Assembly (NCBI GenBank): GCA_030015575.1
Contig: CM057338.1
Coordinates: 632,826,189-632,890,188, forward strand
Source: Agapanthus africanus
Taxonomy: Eukaryota > Streptophyta > Magnoliopsida > Asparagales > Amaryllidaceae
Direction of reading: 5' to 3'
DNA: 64,000 nucleotides
Shown in pieces: positions 46,031 through 57,896 of this stretch; within the stretch, counting starts at the first letter, position 1; every line of letters starts with the position of its first letter. The notes under the pieces were generated by a model. It saw only the letters and a program-made list of their open reading frames with translations, was not told where the DNA came from and ran no database searches. The position numbers were made by a program, and so were the translations under genes.

Positions 46031-48696
46031 TGGTATCAGAGCCACGCCATTAACCTTTACTAGCTTGCTCTAACGTGTTTAGAATTTCGATCGAACGAAA
46101 TTTTCCAAAACTGCATTTCCAAGTCATCAGTTTCTGTCAAATTTTTCCTGTGGTCAAAAAATTATTTCGTATGCTGCAGAAAAACAGGCAGGATTTTCTC
46201 AGATATCTGTGAAAATTTCATTGCATAAAGACACTGTTCCGCCGCGGAACCACGGCATTACCCTTCTGTTGGCCGCGGTTCCACCGCTGTCCTGAGGCTT
46301 CTTTGCATCGAAATTTCTACAGTGGTTTGTTTCTTGGAAATGGGGGTTTTGGTATTTTTTTGTTTGGGCCCAGATTTGTTTGAGTACTGGGAATTGTGCT
46401 TGGGGCCCACTTCAGGAAATTTTGTCGATCGAAAATTTTAAACATGTTACTTCACAGTATTTACATTATATCTGCGACCGTGAATGTCATTTGATCGGTA
46501 AATCCTGTCTAATTGCTATAGCCCTTTTAGACGAATTTGCGAACGTGGCATTCACGTTGATGTTCTGTGTTGTGCTGTGATGTTGCGGATTTGTCGTAGT
46601 GGATAGCCTGGATGCAATGGTAGTACAGTTTGGTTGTATTTGTACATTTGATATTTCGGGGCGAGCGTCCGACATGTGGACTGCCGTCACTGCCTGTTTG
46701 TGTATTATTCTTTTGGGGCACGACCGGGCTGAGGTCGACGTACCCGTTGTATATATATTTTTACTTTTTGTACTAGGATTACCCCGCGGTGGGGTGCACG
46801 GATAGCCGGGTTCTAGAGGGCAACGGGCCCGAATCTCATGGCTTTGAGACAGAGGGGGCTTCACTCGAGAATTGGCGGGCTATTCGCCGCACTCGTAGGG
46901 GGTACAGGTTGACCCAAGGAGGGGTGCTCAAGTTACAGGATTCCGTGAGGTGCTGGGTGGTCCATTCCCTTTGTTGAAGGGGCTGCCTCGCTTCAGGTTT
47001 TGGCGGGTAACTTGCCGCGCCCGTAGGGGTCTAGGATTTCATTGCACAGGCTATCCACATGACCAGGGAACGTCGGGTTTCAGTAGCGGCTCTATGAAAC
47101 CCGGGGATCCCAGATTATCTGTATTGTTCTGTGATGCTTATTACTCTCTGTATGTTGCATTTTTATCACGCCTTGAGCGAATATTATATATTGATATATA
47201 TACTGGTAGATGTTGTATATGTTTTGCACCCGCGCTAGTCCAGTCCCCGCTCTGTCGTTAGTTAAGTAACCTAACGGGTGATGACGGGACCCAGTGGCGA
47301 ATGCGGATGGCATATACGTACATCATATTTTCGTTCTTTTGTAGTGTGATTAATTGATGGGACTGCATTGATTCAGATCAATGCAAGCTAAACAAACCTG
47401 TTTGATGTTGTTGGAACATTTTGCAAAAAAAGGCTGTTATTGCAAGGACGTTCTCTTTTGTTTTGCACAGTGGTATTCAGTTATGAATATCCAGCACCTC
47501 ATTCGACGAGGCAAGGGCCGAGATCCCTTCACCGTGAGTGACCCCTTAGACAGAAGTTTGCGTCAGGGTAATAACTTCACTATAGTCGATTACTTTTTGC
47601 TTTGCATCGTGGTATTCAGTTAGAATATCCTGCACCTCATTCTACGGGGAAAGAGACGAGATCCCTTCACCGACCTCTTTAGCAAAGGTTTTCGCCACTA
47701 TATTTTTATAAAAAGCTATCCGGTTCCTTCAACGATATCAAGTTCATTACGTTAAAGGTTTTTCGCCAAAAACCATTCGTAGCCCTCCGTCATTTCCTAC
47801 AAGTGGTATATAGTATTCGTGCTGCGTTTGTTGACTCCGTCAAGGCGTAGTGTACGGTAGCTAAGTGGTGATTGTTTGTAACATGGATATGCGATTGGTT
47901 AGGACAGTCGTGCGGCCTTGTTGACTCCGTCAAGGGCACGTACGGGTGGGTTTAATGCAATCAAGATAATGACGGGTTGGACTTGACTAGGACTCTTTGA
48001 TATGTTGACTCCGTCAAGATCAGTTGGGTCCTAGGGGTAAAAACTCACATCGGGGGTTTCTAAAGAAACTGAAACTTGCCAGATATGCGCATTCCTTCTG
48101 GAGTTGATAACGTGAGTGGATTCCATCACATTATCATACGATGATAGTTGGATCCCGATTCCCACTGATGAGTTGGTTTACTCCTCGGGTGATCCCGACT
48201 AATTCTTCTTTCAGGTTTGGAGGAGAATTTGAGGTTACAGTGGGAGGTTTCCTGATTAGATAAAGTGATAACCATTCTGATCTAGGTTAGAGTGCACGCT
48301 GAGTGTTTCTTTTCTCTCTCTCTCTCTCTCTTTGGCAGCGACCATGACCCGACCCTTGACTATGACTCATTGACCTAGTTAACCGAACCTTCTTAAAACA
48401 CTGGCTTTTGGATTGTCTGAGTTGCATACCTCATTGTCACTCCTACTTTTACCCTTTTCTCCAGAACATCCCGTATTACTACGAACGTCCACTTCCATTG
48501 GATAAAACCTTCGTATGGTTATATACGAACTCGAAGGAACTTGTTCCAGATTCGAGGATGGTTTCTGGTTCTGGGGAAATTGAATAGGACTATTCAGTTG
48601 TCTTTTCCTTTTACCTTCTCTCAGGTTGCGAGTGCTCCTTGGATTAGGACAGTACACCTATTATGCTTATTGGATAGTCTTCTTCCAAACCATAGG
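46031..48696 (+). mobile_element. X3: primer site, leader and start of interior
   Basis: It matches 28924-31303 and then X1 up to the first 400-bp unit (GATAGTCTTCTTCCAAACC). It carries the GC-rich hairpin (46246-46282), the CGTTAG stem, the triple motif near 47828, 47918 and 48002, and a TC run near 48315-48331. It ends abruptly in D sequence at 48697 with GG shared at the junction. Confidence 0.88.
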
Positions 48697-49717
48697 ATGC
48701 ACTTCATTGAGACTTTATTCGTGCATGTTGGATGCATTTGATTGAGATTTTATTCGTGCATGTTGGATGCACTTGATTTAGATTTTATTCGTGCATGTTG
48801 GATGCACTTGATTTAGATTTTATTTGTGCATGTCGGATGCACTTGATTGAGATTTTCATTCATGCAGGTTGGATGCACTGGGTTGAGATTTTCGTGCACT
48901 CTAGATGCACTTGATGTTGTTGTCATGCACACCAGTTGCATTTGACAGATGCTTTTGTGCACACCCGTTGCACTTAGTTGGCTTTTGTGCACATTCGTGG
49001 CACTTGTATTTGGTTTTGGTTTTCCGTGCACACCAGACGCACGTGATGATTGGATACACCTTTTGAGGCTGATTTTTGCTCTTAAGCATTATATTTTGAT
49101 GTTGGATACTATATATATAGTAGCCGAGCAGGGATGATATGAGGACAGTGCCTGAGTACTTTTGCATGCATTAAAGTTTACCACGAGATTTTCAAAAATG
49201 AGCTATAGTCTCGCTATTTCCTACGTGTCCGCGAGTGACACGAACCTTTACAAAGGAAAACCTTCTGGGATATTTCGAAAAGGCGAGACGTATTATTTGA
49301 GCAAAAACATATATAGAAATAGTTACTGCTTTACAAATGATCGTCCGCCATTTGTGTCGTGAGCTACGCATCGCACTGCGATTCGGAAAGGATTTTGCAT
49401 GTATTTTATCCAGTTTTTAGAGGAAATTAAAAGGGATGCGTACTATATACGTATTATGATTTTGATAATAGTATATTGGATTTCAGTAGTGGATTTCGAG
49501 ATCTATATCTTCATTGTAACTCCGATGATTGCGTTACGCTTGACGGAGTTCGATTTTGAGTTTCACACTCGTTTTCATGCGCACATGATGCGCTGTGGTA
49601 TTTCTGTATATTATGTGATTTCGGAGCCCCGTTGATCTGAACAAGATTATTAAAAGGTTTTAGTATTTGGGGGTTTAAATTTAAATTCGGGGACCGAATT
49701 TATTTAAGGGGGGAGAT
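48697..49717 (+). mobile_element. Element D: 3' interior with hairpin array and polypurine tract
   Basis: The 35-bp repeat units start GTGCATG at 48721, 48756, 48791 and 48826, each with the dyad GTGCAT-GTTGG-ATGCAC; more degenerate units follow to about 49045. From 49121 the sequence matches the D scar in X2 and is related to B (GAGCAGG, CAGTGCCTGAGTA, TTTCGGAGCCCCG). The GGGGACCGAATTTATTTAAG stretch and GGGGGGAGAT end at the LTR. D therefore looks like a LARD-type relative of B. Confidence 0.82.
48721..49045 (+). repeat. 35-bp hairpin-bearing tandem repeat in D
   Basis: Four regular units at 35-bp spacing precede degenerate ones: GTGCACTCTAGATGCAC (near 48894), GTGCACACCCGTTGCAC (near 48957), GTGCACATTCGTGGCAC (near 48987). 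The last replaces an A-T pair in the stem by another paired combination. Confidence 0.8.
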
Positions 49718-52700
49718 TGTAACATTTCAGAAATATAAAATATTATTTTTGGAATTTAATATTAAAATAAAATATTTCGCGAAAACTATTCGATTTGCGA
49801 ATTTGGGGTTTTCGTAAAATAGTATAAATATATATACCAATATTTGGGAAATAATTGGAGATTAAAATGATTTATTCATTTAAGAATATATTTATCGGAT
49901 TTGGGCATTTTTATAATTAATTATAGGCAAGTTTAAATTAAACTCGATTAGTGCACTACTAATCACGATTATGCCAAATCCGTATTTTTAATTAACCATG
50001 GCTAGTGCACCATGTCATGTTGCATTTTGTTGCATGTTGTTTCATTGTGTTTGTTTTATTTGTATTTGGGCTTTTCTTTATTTTGTGAGAAAGAAAAGAA
50101 AAAGAAAAGAGAAGACATGAGAGGATATTTGATGAAAGAGAAATAAGGGGACCACATGATGGCATGGGAGCATGCCATGAGAGATAATGAGAGAGGGGGG
50201 GTATGGCTCTACCGTGACCATTCCTCATTGTTTCCTCACTTCACCATTTTCCTCTTCCTTCATCACCTCATCATCTTCATCTCCTTCCTCATGCTTCCTC
50301 CACCTCCTCTACCCCATGATAACATCTACAAATCTTCATCAAAACCTCATGCCACCTTCATTAAAAATGATTCCCACCTCTTCCTAAACCCTATGGACCT
50401 TTCAAGTTTGGATTTTGGAGACTTTGGGCGTCTAGGGTTTTTCTTGAGTTGCTCCCATGAGGTATAAGTTCCACTTCTCATCTTGTAATTAGTTTATTAA
50501 CCTTATAGTTTAGTTTATAGTTCATTTTAGTGTGGATTGTGATCTTAGAATTTTCCAAGATGATGTTTAGTGAGAGACTTGACTTGTAAGTGGTAAATTG
50601 AGAAGTAGTGAGTGTTTACAAGACCTTAGTGATGATTTTACTGGTCTAGACCAGAGACTAGAACCCAAAACACGAAGTTAGATTTTGCCCGACATCGAAT
50701 AATTGACATATTTTGATGGTATATAGGAATCTGGGATGACCTAAGACCACCATAAAATAAGTTCCCTTGACAGCGATACGTGCAGGCAACTTTGAAGCAA
50801 CCCCTAAAACCCGAGACCCAAATACCTTAACTTGGCCGCAGATTAATTCATGGTGGCCGCAAATTGCGGCCACATAAGAGTGGAATTTGGTGATTTTTGG
50901 TCAGTAGTCTTGTTATCTGATATCTAGACTAACCCTATATGCAAAATTCCCTAGTTTGGCCTAGGGTGAAATCTGGGAGCAATTTCCTATGTTGCTGAAT
51001 TTGGTATTTGCGATTTCTGAACTTGGGTTTTGGTATTTGATATTGTATTTGGTCGTTGGACGTTTGTATGTCAATGACGAGGGTTATTTGGTTGTTTTTA
51101 CATGCGTAGGCTATATAGGTTCTAACTTATGAGCACACCGTGTGCCGTATCAGTTTTCCGGACATTGATTTTAATAGCATTACAATGTGCTGTGATTGTA
51201 AGTACCTTCGTGTGGATTCTGAGATGACGAAGCACATCGACTACGGCTAAACAAGGAGATTGCAGGTGAGTAGATTTATATCTTAGGGGGGAGTCGGGTG
51301 GATGGCGTATAGCACCCCCGCAATTATAAAATGGAGATCGATATATAGAATATAATCAGAGAAACCTATACTAGGAAACTATGGATAAGATCAAAAAGTT
51401 AGTGGGAGATGATATGAATGATTGAATACATATACCAAGATATGAGACAAGATCTATAAAGATATGACAAGAGATCGATGAATATGATAAGATTGAGATA
51501 GATGTGTTATGAGATCGGTAAAATAAGATAAATATATAAGATTACTTGATGTGAGATATTGATGTGATGAAAAGAGAATATGATGAAATAAGATGACTTG
51601 GCTTAATATGTCAATATGCGGATGCGAGGCGATATGTGAATATAGATACTGTTGCCAAGACATGATATGAGATTGATACGGATGTGAGTTGAGATATATA
51701 TATATATATATGAGAATAATGAGTGATATACCATACGAGACATTAGATCCATACCCTCATTGTTATATAGGTTGATAGAATCCCTATTTGTTTAATGCCG
51801 TCGTACGATGGATTACCGTACGCGATAAGTTTTACCTGATGATTGATCCATACCCTTGACTCGAGGATGCCGTACGATGGATTATACCGTACGTGATGCT
51901 ATGAGGCTGGATTGCCGATTGATAGATTCATCGACTCGGATATGTTATAGATATTTTAATCCCTTAGGTAGATGTTAGATTAGATACGTATATTTTATAA
52001 TGTGGCGCTTAGGGTTTACTTTTCTGCTACGTTTATGATATTCTCATTGCATTGTATTTACCTGTGCTTCCATTGTTTGTTATGATATCGTATGCTAGTA
52101 CACCTGCACAATTATCGATGATGCGTATGTTACACTTACACAGATTTGTCGGCTCACACACAATCATCATCGGTAATTGCTATATCACTTACGTAGTCAA
52201 TTTCTATATCATGCTATTACTCTTAATTGTTCAGTATTACCACATGACTCGTTGGCATGACATACTGATATGCTCACATCACTATTCTATGTTGCATGAT
52301 ATACTGATATGCTCACATTTCTGTTCTATGTTTGCATACATCATGCTTTACGATTATACGCATTGAGATGTTGTTTTCATGAGATTCTGGATTTGAGAAC
52401 CGTGGTTATATTTCAAAAGAATGTATGTATTGTTTTAAAAACCCGGTTTCTTTTGATATGATATTTCGATGCGTCCACCATGAGTTTTCTCGGTTATGAG
52501 CTATGTGATACCCGATTCGAGGAGCTGGATGAACCGTTTGCGGGTACATGGTGGACCCGGTATGGTACCCCGAGGAAAGAAAGGTATGTTGTACAGTAGA
52601 CGATGAGTCTGGCAGAGGGACTACTACCTACCGGTGATAGTTTTGTCCTCGCGGTTATCCGGAGGATACCAACCGGAGTCGTGAGATGGATATGGGCCGA

Positions 52701-53064
52701 TTCGGACTGATGGAGACATGGGCCGATCCGTACTGACGGAGCCCGAGATATAAGGATTTACGTGTCGATGCTGGATACGGGTTTCATGATATTTCGAGTG
52801 TCGGTGTTGGGCACTCAGGTTCCATGATTTTGATGTGTCGTTGATGGACACACATTGGTTGGTATCCTCATACATACATGCATATTCCTTCATGATGTTG
52901 CGAGTGTCGATGTTGGACACTAAGGTTCCTTGATGTTGATTGTGTCATTGATGGACACGTGGATGATATTCACCTACATATAGGCATATGATTCAGATGT
53001 TTATTTGTATATGTCATTGGCATTGATTATATTGTTGACATATATGCATACATGGTCACCCTAG
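49718..53064 (+). repeat. D LTR, right end lost
   Basis: It starts TGTAACATTTCAG after the polypurine tract. Landmarks are a GTGGCCGCAA/TTGCGGCCAC palindrome (50853-50873), GGTGAGTAGAT (51265), a stem-loop (52111-52177), a 38-bp direct repeat (52255-52330), and a block with ACCCGGTTTC and CGTCCACCATGAG shared with the A, B and E LTRs. It joins E pol sequence at about 53065. Confidence 0.82.
52111..52177 (+). promoter_or_regulatory. Conserved stem-loop, D LTR
   Basis: ATTATCGATGATG (52111-52123) pairs with CATCATCGGTAAT (52165-52177): 13 pairs including one G-T, loop 41 nt. ACACCTGCAC precedes it. Confidence 0.75.
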
Positions 53065-55141
53065 TAGTTTTTACCGCCGTTTCGTGCAGAATTGTTAGTG
53101 TATCGCTGCACCGTTGACTGGACTGACCGAAAAGGAGGTTCTTTTCTTTGGACTGAGGCATGTGTGCGGAGTTTTCGGCAGTTGAAGACTCGGTTGACAA
53201 CTGCACCAGTTCTTTCTTTGCTTTCTGGTTCGGACGACTTTGTTGTTTGACTGTGATGTTTCGTGAGTGGGGCTCGATTTTGCGTTGATGCGGCATTATA
53301 GAGTTATCACTTATGCTTCCCGACAGTTGGAGGAAGTACGAGCAGGATATCCCACTCATGATCTGGAGATGGCCGCGGTGATCATGCGTTTAAGATTTGA
53401 GACACTACTTGTGTGGAGAGTCGTGTCAGATTTTCACGGACCACCAGAGCCTAATGTACATCTTCCTGCAGCGGGTTTTGATTGTTGAGACAGCACCGTT
53501 GGATGGAGCTAGTGGAGGATTGTGTTTGTGAGATCCTCATTACCGGTGGCAAGGCGATTGTGGTAGCTGATGCTGGAGTCGTAGGGCCGGGGTTAGCTTA
53601 TTCCAGCTGTGCGCAGTTCTGAGACAGTCTTCTGCAGATTTATAGTTCTTGTGCGATCATTGGGTACAGCTTAAGTTCGCCTCTACTGAGGGGACAGCTT
53701 GCTCATGTTCGTGCCCGTCCATTTTTCCTTAATCGCTTTCGCGAGGCACTGCCCGCCGATGCTCGTTTGTCTGAAATTCTAGAGCATGTTAGGCCGGGTA
53801 AAGATTCGAGTCCTTGATTTATGACCAGGGTGTGCTACATTTAGGGATGCATTGTGTGTACCTGTTGCTGATGGGTAGTGATGCGAAATCCTAGAGCAGG
53901 CATATCAGTCAGCTTTCTGTGTTCATTCAAGTTCCACCATTATGTGACGTGACTTGTGAGATAGTTACGGGTGGGCAGGGATGAAGAGTGAAGTTTCGGA
54001 TTTCGTTTCGAGGTGTCTGTCTTGTTGCGAGCTAAGGTTGAGCATTTGAGACCGGCTGGAGAGTTGCAACCTTTTTACCGTTACGGAGTGGGAATGGGAG
54101 CAGATCTCCATGAATTTCGTTGTGGTGTCTATCCAGGTCTAGACAGGGTGTGACTCTATTTGGGTGTTTGTTGTCCGGTTATGCTCAGTTTGCTCAGTTG
54201 TTCTTTATTAAGTTGTGTGTTTGCACAGAGTTCCTTCATGCGTTGTATCCAATAGAGGTACCCTGTTCTCTTGCCGTCTTAGGCAGAAGTTTCAAGAAGC
54301 CTTGGGTACTGGTTGAGCTTTAGCTCCGTTTTTCCATCCGTAGGATGACGGGTTGTGAGAGCGGGCTATACAGACTCCGGAGGATATGCTTGTGCGTGCG
54401 TACTAATTGTTGTCGGCAGTTGGGATCGTCACTTGCCATTGTTAGGATTCTCCTTCGATAGCAGTTATCAGGAGACATTCCAATTGGCAACCTTTAGGTT
54501 TTGTTTGGTAGGTCGTGTCGATCGCCAGTCTGTTTTTTTGACTCTGCGAGAGTAGGATTTTTGGACCCCAGCTAGTCTAGAGACTTCGGAGATGATCCAG
54601 TTGGTTCAGGTCAGGATGAGGACAGCCCAGTGCAGACAGAGGTCTTATGCCGACCGTGGTGGTCGCAGACTTGAGTTCGCAGTGGGAGATCATGTATTCC
54701 TACAGATTTTTCCGATGAATGACGTGTTGAGTTTTGGGAAGCTTATCCCAGGATTTAGGTCCTTTTGAGATCCTTAAAACGAGTTAGTTCCGTTGCCTAT
54801 AATTTGGCACTTCCGCCCAGATTATTGAGTATTCACCCATTTTCCTTGTGTCGATACTTCGCAAATACCTTCATGACCTTTCTCACATGATTCAGCACCA
54901 GACCATTCTTTTGGACGCGATCTTTTGCTCACCAGTAGCCGATAGTTATTGTGGATCGGCAGGTGGAGAGACTTCGGTCAAGGGTCTTGCTATATGTGAA
55001 GGTTCTTTGGCGCAGCCGCATAGTGAGGTGATCACTTGGGAGGCTGCGAGCGAGATTTGGGAGTTTTGTACTCATCTCTTTGAAGGTACGCTTAGTGAGA
55101 ATTTTAAATTCGGGGACCGAATTTCTTTAAGGGGGAAAGAT
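53065..55141 (+). pseudogene. Element E: gypsy pol relic (RNase H, integrase)
   Basis: Homologous to A 5600-7741: the RT/RNase H connection at the start, RNase H (about 53200-53560), the integrase zinc region (about 53930-54060), the core (about 54100-54480) and the C-terminal part (about 54600-55080), then GGGGACCGAATTTCTTTAAG and the purine run before the LTR at 55142. Heavily broken and older than A. Confidence 0.85.
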
Positions 55142-57860
55142 TGTAACGTTTTAGAAATCGTTTTGCGAATTTTCCGTTTTTAGGGTAAAATAGTCGGTGT
55201 TTTCCGTTTTGAACCCGATTGTGATCAAACTTCTATGTAGACTTGTCGGCACCTAGTTTAGCTAGAATGAAGCTAGTGTGCGGGCTTTGGGGGTCAATTG
55301 AAAGTTTTGGTTCACATAGAATTTTTCCCTAATTAAAATGTTATTTTAATACTTTATTTGTGCACTTTATTAGTGGTAATTACTTTTTGGCTTGGGTTAA
55401 TTACTACTAATGAGAATCTATAATAATCTAATTACTAGATATTTTGTTAAACCTTTCATTCTAATATCTAGATATTTGTGGTGACAAAAGGATTTAATTT
55501 TTAAAAGAAAAGAAAAGAAAGAAAATGTGGCTTTTGCATTAAATGTGCATTGATTGAATTTTTGCTAGAACTTTCTTCATTTTTTTCACTAAAACCCTCC
55601 ACTTCTTGCAATGGCCGGCCACTTCTCCTCATGCTACCCATTTTTTTCTTTGCCCATTTTCTTCATTCCAAACTCAAATAAATCTCCAAAAATCCTTGAA
55701 TAAATCCACAAAACTCTTAAACAAAACATAACCCTTTATTCTCCATCACTAATCTAGCTTGGATCTTCACAAAAGTCTTGGTTTTTGGAGACTAATCTTT
55801 GGATTTTCTAGTTTCAAGTTGTGTTTCTTTGAAGGTATAAATCCAAACCCTAATCTCTTTATATGGTGTCAATACTTTAATTAGCTTATTTAGTTGTTTA
55901 AATTAAGCTTTTAATTTCATATTTAGAATTTCTAGTAAGGGTTTTGTTAATTAAATTAGGGTTTTGATTAGTGCAATGATTAGTTGATAATTTTAGACAA
56001 ATGAAAACTAAACCAAGTTGCTAATTTGTTAAATGATATTTTCCTAATTGGTTAATTAAGCTAATTAGCAAACTAAACTTTTACTAATCCTAATTAAGTG
56101 AGATTTAAAATTATAGTAATGGTTTGGATGGTTTAACCTTGCTATATTGTGATGTTTGCAAATTCTAGTTTTGGTAAAAACTTGTAGTTTTGTGCTAAAA
56201 TGATATATGTTACTTACTAGGTTTCGGTAAATTTTGACGTGGGTTTCTTTGAACGTTGCGACGTTATTTATATTAGATTCCACGTTTATTATTGTGTTGT
56301 GAATGCGCGATCGGTACTATCAGGGTCTAGGCTTGGTAGTTGTGTTGCCTGCGTTCCTAGCTAGGGTTGTGCCGATGTCGTTCGTGTCTTTGCGTAAATT
56401 TTGCTCTTGAGTTGGTTTCGTAGTGTCACTAATCGCGTTAGCCACTTGACGAACACTTGAGAGTACGCTTAGAGTTGGTGTGTCGGTAAAACATAGTCGT
56501 TCGTGTTATTGGTTGTTTGCTAATATATAGTTGTTATATTGTTTTATGTTTTAGGTTCGCAGGCGGGGACTTCGAACGCTGCGAAGAAAGGGAAGCAGGT
56601 GGTAGGCTTTACTTAGCCAGAAGCGTTGGTGAGTAGATTTAACATCTAAAGGGGAATCGCTCGCATGGCGTTATGCGTCTGGGCTAGATTAAATGACCTG
56701 ACTATTAGTTAGAAGTATACGGATATTGATTGTGCATGTATATCTTTGTTGCTTATCTCATTTCCTTGTATATGGACTTAGTATTAATGAGACACGACAC
56801 CATTATTGACGGTTTATGCTTCACGAGCACTAGTTGTATGCTACACACACACCGTCAATAATTTCCATGACACGCACAACACCTATACATATGTGATATT
56901 GTATTGTTTAGGGACATTGAGACATGATCCCTATTTCCTTTTATGCATATGACATATAGCATACCTGTATACCTACATGCTTACACATATTCCTTGACAT
57001 GCTTACATGCTAGTTACCTATATACCTATATGGTATTGTACCATTAGTAATAGGTATATACACATATGAGACATAGCTACATGTACATCTTGCATACATA
57101 CTTACACTTATACCTGGAGGGTATATTACATCATTACTGTAGATACATATACCTTGCTATACCTACATGTTTACATATATATGTGGCTATAGCTACATAT
57201 TCACCTTTACTTGATGTTATATAGACTTAGAGAAATTAGGAACCGCATGATATTTATATTAACTTGTTGCAGTTAAATAGCGGCTTTTCCTTTATATGCT
57301 CACATTACAGTTTTCTGTTGCATATATTATATTCATGGATTTTTGCATTGGGATATGGATTTTTCATGATGTTTTCTGGATTTGAGGACCATGGTAGTTT
57401 CATGAAATTATACATTATTTGAAAAACCCGGTTTCTCTTGATATGATATTTCAGCATCCACCATGAGCTTTATCGGTTCTGATATATATACCCCACGCGA
57501 GGAACGGAGGGAGCCGTGTGCGGGTACATGGTGGGGCCCGGAGGTACCCCGGGGCAAGATTTTCGTGGAGCTAGACGATGAGTTAGTAGGGGAACCATAC
57601 CTACCGGTGACAGTACCTATGACTCGGCGGTTATCGTGGGGATACCGACGGGAGTCATGTACGTATGTATACGTCGAAAGACGAGGATCGAAGCTGGGCA
57701 CTCAGGTTTTCGGGATAGCGTATGATACGTACCTATCAGGGGCCAGTCGTGGTGACAGCACCTGATAGATCAGTATTTTTGTGTCGATACTTGACACATT
57801 GGTTTCATGATATTTTTACTCCTAAGTATATATAATAGTGGAATGGGACGTTGTTATATA

Positions 57861-57896
<36 letters not shown>

